Source of the DNA: Alphaproteobacteria bacterium
GTDB taxonomy: Bacteria > Pseudomonadota > Alphaproteobacteria > Thalassobaculales > Thalassobaculaceae
Length of the DNA stretch: 18,287 nucleotides
Direction: 5' to 3'
Assembly: GCA_028822575.1 (NCBI GenBank)
Contig: JAPKDN010000010.1
Location: 1 to 18,287, forward strand
Position numbers and translations under genes: made by a program. This document shows, in pieces, positions 15,388 to 18,287 of the stretch. Under the pieces are notes generated by a model. It was not told the origin of the DNA. It did no database searches and was given only the letters and a program-made list of their open reading frames with translations. Every line of letters begins with the position of its first letter. Position 1 is the first letter of the stretch.

Positions 15388-15870
15388 GGGCTCCTGATTA
15401 CCGACGACGTGCCAGTAGTCGGCCATGATTTCGTGGGCCCATTCCGGCTCGCGCACCGGGCCGCGCGGCGCGAAGCCGGTCATCACGGGTTTAATATCCA
15501 GCACCGGGGTGCCGTCAATCGCATCAAGACCTTGGACCCGAACTTTCGACCCTTCCACGCTGAGAACGTGGCAGATGGTCATGCCCAGCAGATTAGGGCG
15601 CATGGCGCCCCGCTGGGCGAAGATGCCGACCTTGGGCCAATCCAGGCGGTCTCGGGGGTGCCGCATACCGGTAACGATCCGAGCCGGATCACCCTTGTGA
15701 AAATGGAACAACACCTCGATATGGGAGAAATCGGTCAAGCCCGCAAGAGCGTCGCCGGAGAATTCATTGGCGTCCAGGACGATCTCCGCCCGCACATCGT
15801 CCCAATCGTCGTCGATGATCTCGGTTCGCCCACCTTGGACAAGGCCGATCGATTTTAAGGCTAGTTCCAT
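15385..15870 (-). CDS. trmO: tRNA t6A37 N6-methyltransferase TrmO (TsaA/UPF0066 family)
   Basis: A 161-residue TrmO-family protein that methylates N6-threonylcarbamoyladenosine at position 37 of tRNA-Thr-type tRNAs, using S-adenosylmethionine. Signatures are HPRDRLDWPKVGIFAQRGAMRPNLLGMT (71-98) and VQGLDAIDGTPVLDIKPV (112-129), both diagnostic. It lacks the C-terminal domain present in the 235-residue E. coli enzyme; short single-domain versions are common. The ribosome binding site GAGGAAG is 5 bases before the ATG. It heads a pair with the MFS transporter and is divergent from the acyl-CoA synthetase. Confidence 0.88.
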   Translation of the reverse strand: MELALKSIGLVQGGRTEIIDDDWDDVRAEIVLDANEFSGDALAGLTDFSHIEVLFHFHKGDPARIVTGMRHPRDRLDWPKVGIFAQRGAMRPNLLGMTICHVLSVEGSKVRVQGLDAIDGTPVLDIKPVMTGFAPRGPVREPEWAHEIMADYWHVVGNQEP

Positions 15871-16053
15871 CGGTCTTCCTCATCAAAAGCCGTGTGAGAT
15901 CAGTGTCGGGGCAACGGAAACGATGCATCGACGCAGTTATAGGATGGCAAATTTTCGAGGCGACGCTCGCTGCGCTGAAGATTCCACTAGGCCAAGCCAC
16001 CACGCGCCAATCATAATCCCTCGCATTGTCCCACACCAATAAGAGTTAACGCG
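15871..16053. other. Divergent intergenic region between trmO and the acyl-CoA synthetase
   Basis: This is the longest non-coding gap (183 bases) and must hold both divergent promoters. I could not identify convincing -35/-10 boxes on either strand. It includes a 10-base perfect palindrome CGATGCATCG at 15921-15930, too short to claim as an operator. The synthetase has only a weak AAGAG-type ribosome binding site before 16054. Confidence 0.45.
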
Positions 16054-17649
16054 ATGACGACTCCAGGGATCCCGCTGTTTCATCCGTTCATGGCCCAAGA
16101 CATTCCGAGCCTAGTGGCCGAACGGACCCGCTCCCGCCCTGACCATCCGTTTCTGATTTGGCATCCCTTTGATGACGCGCCGAGGACCTGGACCTATGGC
16201 ATCTTCGCTCGAGATGTTGAGAGGTTGGCGGCTGGACTTTTGACACGCGGGATTGGCCAGGGCGATCGGGTGCTGATCCATCTCGACAATTGCCCGGAAC
16301 TTCTGCTTGCCTGGTATGCCTGCGCGCGCATCGGCGCGGTCGGGGTGACAACAAACGCCCGGTCCTCCGCCGACGAGCTGAGTTACTTCGCCGAACATGC
16401 GCGGGTTTCTGGCGCTATCACTCAGCCCGCCTTCGCCGATTTGGTGGCCAAGTGTGTACCGATGAACTGCTGGTTGGCCGTGACCAACCACGATGCTGGT
16501 CTCCCCGCTGACCCGGGGAGACGTCCAGCATTGGTCGAATCCTTCGACGCCTTGCTTGGTGACCCGGCGACCGTGCCGTCGCGCCCAGCGGACCCGATGG
16601 CGTCGGTTGGGATTCAATATACATCGGGCACCACTTCCAGACCAAAAGGCGTGGTGTGGACCCATGCCAACGCGCTTTGGGGCGCGCGGGTCAACGCGGC
16701 GCACGAGGACTTGCGAGCGGAGGACGTACATCTCGTTTATCTGCCGCTGTTCCACACCAACGCCCAAGCCTATTCGGTGTTGGCCGCGCTTTGGGCCGGC
16801 GCGACCGCGGTGCTGCTGCCAAGGTGGTCGACCAGTCGGTTCTGGGATCTTTCGGTGAAGTACAAATGCACCTGGACCTCGATGATCTGGTTCTGTCTCA
16901 ACGCTTTGGCCGAGGCACCCGCGCCGGAACGGCATTTCTATCGGCTCTGGGGCAATGGGATGTGCTCGCCGCCGCAAGACGAGAGGTTTGGGGTAAAAAC
17001 CCTCGGCTGGTGGGGCATGACCGAGACTATCTCCCACGGTGTCGTCGGACACACACATCTCGAAAACCGGTCGATGGCGATTGGTAAGCCGGCGCCGGAA
17101 TATGGCGTGGCGATCCATCGCGACGATGGGTCCTTGGTGGAGCCGGGGGAGACGGGGAACCTGAAGATTCTTGGGGTGCGAGGCGTGTCCCTGTTCAAGG
17201 AATACCTCGACAATACCGAGGCGACCGACGGCGCCTATGATGCGAACAGCTGGTTTAATACCGGCGACCAGGTGACCTTGCACGAGGATGGTTTCATAGG
17301 CTTCTCCGGCCGCGACAAGGACATGTTGAAGATCGGTGGCGAGAATGTCGCGGCGGCGGAGATCGAGCGGGTCCTCATGGAATTGCCGGAGGTCGCCGAG
17401 GTCGCGGTCGTTGCCCGTAAGCACAAGATGCTGGACGAGGAACCGGTGGCGCTTTTGCTGGTCCACGGGGGACCGGACGCGGTCGACGCGGGATTGCTGG
17501 ACCGGGCCCAAGCGGCGTGCCGGGCGAAACTCGCTGATTTCAAGGTCCCGGCGGAGTTTCGGGTAATGGAAGCGTTCCCCCGTTCGACCTTGGAGAAGAT
17601 CGCCAAGGCGCAACTGCGGACGATGTTGGATGATGAGCGGACCCAATGA
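16054..17649 (+). CDS. AMP-forming acyl-CoA synthetase (ANL superfamily)
   Basis: A full-length 531-residue ANL enzyme that activates a carboxylic acid to its CoA thioester through an acyl-AMP intermediate. Core motifs are in order: P-loop YTSGTTSRPKGV (189-200), WWGMTE (319-324), WFNTGD (400-405), the hinge GRDKDMLKIGGENV (419-432) and C-terminal PRSTLEKIAK (509-518), whose Lys515 is the catalytic lysine. The usual Gly before that Lys is Glu here. Resemblance is to the CaiC/medium-chain or crotonobetaine-type ligases, but the acyl substrate cannot be read. It ends in TGA 17647-17649, overlapping the ATG (17646-17648) of a broken CoA-transferase gene as ATGA, so the two were once co-translated. 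Confidence 0.88.
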   Translation: MTTPGIPLFHPFMAQDIPSLVAERTRSRPDHPFLIWHPFDDAPRTWTYGIFARDVERLAAGLLTRGIGQGDRVLIHLDNCPELLLAWYACARIGAVGVTTNARSSADELSYFAEHARVSGAITQPAFADLVAKCVPMNCWLAVTNHDAGLPADPGRRPALVESFDALLGDPATVPSRPADPMASVGIQYTSGTTSRPKGVVWTHANALWGARVNAAHEDLRAEDVHLVYLPLFHTNAQAYSVLAALWAGATAVLLPRWSTSRFWDLSVKYKCTWTSMIWFCLNALAEAPAPERHFYRLWGNGMCSPPQDERFGVKTLGWWGMTETISHGVVGHTHLENRSMAIGKPAPEYGVAIHRDDGSLVEPGETGNLKILGVRGVSLFKEYLDNTEATDGAYDANSWFNTGDQVTLHEDGFIGFSGRDKDMLKIGGENVAAAEIERVLMELPEVAEVAVVARKHKMLDEEPVALLLVHGGPDAVDAGLLDRAQAACRAKLADFKVPAEFRVMEAFPRSTLEKIAKAQLRTMLDDERTQ

Positions 17650-18287
17650 GAAAAAGCACCCCCATCGGTGATGCCATCGCGCTTATCCTGCTCGGTGATG
17701 TTTTGGCGGTGTAGGGCTGAGGCACCAACGCCGTACCGGAACAATTTCTGACAGGTTCACAGCAATGATTTGTGGAAACCGAAACATCCAAAAATCTTAC
17801 GCTAGTCTATGCCGGTGGCATCGGCGATGGCAAGGACCGAGGGTTAAACCGACTTGGCTCCGAAAAGCTGTTGAAGCGGATCATCGGCGGCCATTACGGT
17901 CCGATCCCGGCGATCGAGAAACTGGCGGTAAAGAACAAGATCGAGGCCTGTAATCGGTTGGAAGGCGTGATCACGCATCTTTACCGCGATATCCCGGCGA
18001 GCAAGCCGGGCACTCTGTCCGAGGTCGGTCTCGATGCTGTTGTAGCCCCGCGGATTGAGGGCGCCAAGGTCAATAAGGCGGCGGTCAAAGATATCGTCGA
18101 GTTGGTCACACTGAACGGTTAGGAAACCTATTCTTCAAGGGGTTTTCCATCGACGTGGTATGCATACGCGGCACCACCACGGATCAGATCGGCAATGTCG
18201 CGGTCGTGAAAGAGCTGCTGAGTCTGGGAACCATGGCCATGGCGGCGTATAATTCCAGTGGCATTGGCATCTACCAGGCGGAGCGGG
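17646..18287 (+). pseudogene. Disrupted family I acyl-CoA:acetate/propionate CoA-transferase, N-terminal part, continues off window
   Basis: Reading from the ATG at 17646 gives MRKSTPIGDAIALILLGDVLAV then stop, and the same frame continues with clear family sequence: GTNAVPEQFLTG, KNLTLVYAGGIGDGKDRGL, IIGGHYGPIPAIEKL, NKIEACNRLEGVITHLYRDI, KPGTLSEVGLDAVVAPRIEG. These match propionate/acetate CoA-transferases (YdiF-like). In-frame stops are TAG 17712-17714, TGA 17718-17720, TGA 17766-17768 and TAG 18120-18122. Just after the last stop the frame shifts by one base; from 18128 a second frame resumes LFFKGFSIDVVCIRGTT and stays open to the window end. Expected context at that join is G-E-E-Y-L-F-F, so a base is probably missing near 18126. 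A GTG-started 116-residue frame at 17772-18122 is only the middle of this gene. The catalytic Glu lies beyond the window. Confidence 0.9.
18128..18287 (+). pseudogene. Frame-shifted continuation of the CoA-transferase, open to the window end
   Basis: From CTA at 18128 the second frame reads LFFKGFSIDVVCIRGTT then DQIGNVAVVKELLSLGTMA and MAAYNSSGIGIYQAER. This matches the family segment that normally follows the last residues of the upstream frame (IDVALIRGTT.D..GN...). It has no stop to base 18287. It is listed separately to show where the frame changes. Confidence 0.85.

Noticed and set aside
15921..15930. Perfect 10-base palindrome CGATGCATCG as an operator.
   Set aside because: This length is expected by chance several times in a window of this size, and nothing else supports it.
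16111..17646. A 511-residue minus-strand frame opposite the acyl-CoA synthetase.
   Set aside because: It is a long antisense frame typical of GC-rich DNA. The plus strand carries all ANL motifs in order.
17772..18122. A 116-residue stand-alone protein starting at GTG 17772.
   Set aside because: The same frame continues upstream through three stops with family-like sequence to the ATG at 17646, and downstream sequence resumes in another frame. It is part of a broken gene.

Overview
The window looks like the chromosome of a heterotrophic, GC-rich alphaproteobacterium, perhaps Rhodospirillales-like. That placement is inferred from G/C-rich third codon positions, tightly packed operons, and a mix of TauD, acyl-CoA dehydrogenase, CrtI-like oxidoreductase and SPINDLY-type glycosyltransferase genes. 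There is no rRNA, tRNA, CRISPR array, insertion sequence or integrase that I can see. Coding density is very high. The largest gaps are 854-1031 and 15871-16053, so no stretch over 300 bases lacks a gene.

Layout. 2-853 (+) is a 5'-truncated ChaN/DUF399-type protein. 1032-3555 (+) holds an acetolactate synthase large-subunit-like ThDP enzyme, then a PcaD-like alpha/beta hydrolase; a strong hairpin lies between them. On the minus strand an MBL-fold hydrolase (5337-4462) precedes an FMN nitroreductase (4429-3590). Divergent from this pair is a CrtI/PYROXD2-type FAD oxidoreductase (5478-7049, +), and an imperfect inverted repeat sits in the shared intergenic region. A minus-strand cluster at 10238-7078 encodes a TauD/TfdA dioxygenase, a PanE/ApbA-like reductase and an acyl-CoA dehydrogenase. 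A second minus-strand pair at 14132-10381 encodes a TPR-GT41 (OGT/SPINDLY-like) protein and a YcaQ-type DNA glycosylase, joined by an ATGA overlap. A third pair (15870-14180) encodes TrmO and a Bcr/CflA-type MFS exporter, joined by TGATG. On the plus strand an acyl-CoA synthetase (16054-17649) overlaps by ATGA the start of a family I CoA-transferase gene (17646 to beyond the window end).

The most informative result is that this CoA-transferase is broken. It has three in-frame stops near its N-terminus, a fourth stop near 18120, and a one-base frameshift just after, yet the residues around the lesions are still clearly family-like. It reads as a recently inactivated partner of the intact acyl-CoA ligase.

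Taken together (dioxygenase, ACAD, CoA ligase, CoA-transferase remnant, nitroreductase, MBL hydrolase, FAD oxidoreductase), the window resembles an accessory catabolic region for carboxylic or xenobiotic substrates, interrupted by RNA/DNA maintenance genes. No substrate can be assigned from sequence alone. I did not find a convincing wholly new multi-gene system. The best leads are the recently dead CoA-transferase, the glycosyltransferase/DNA-glycosylase coupling and the candidate operator at 5359-5403.
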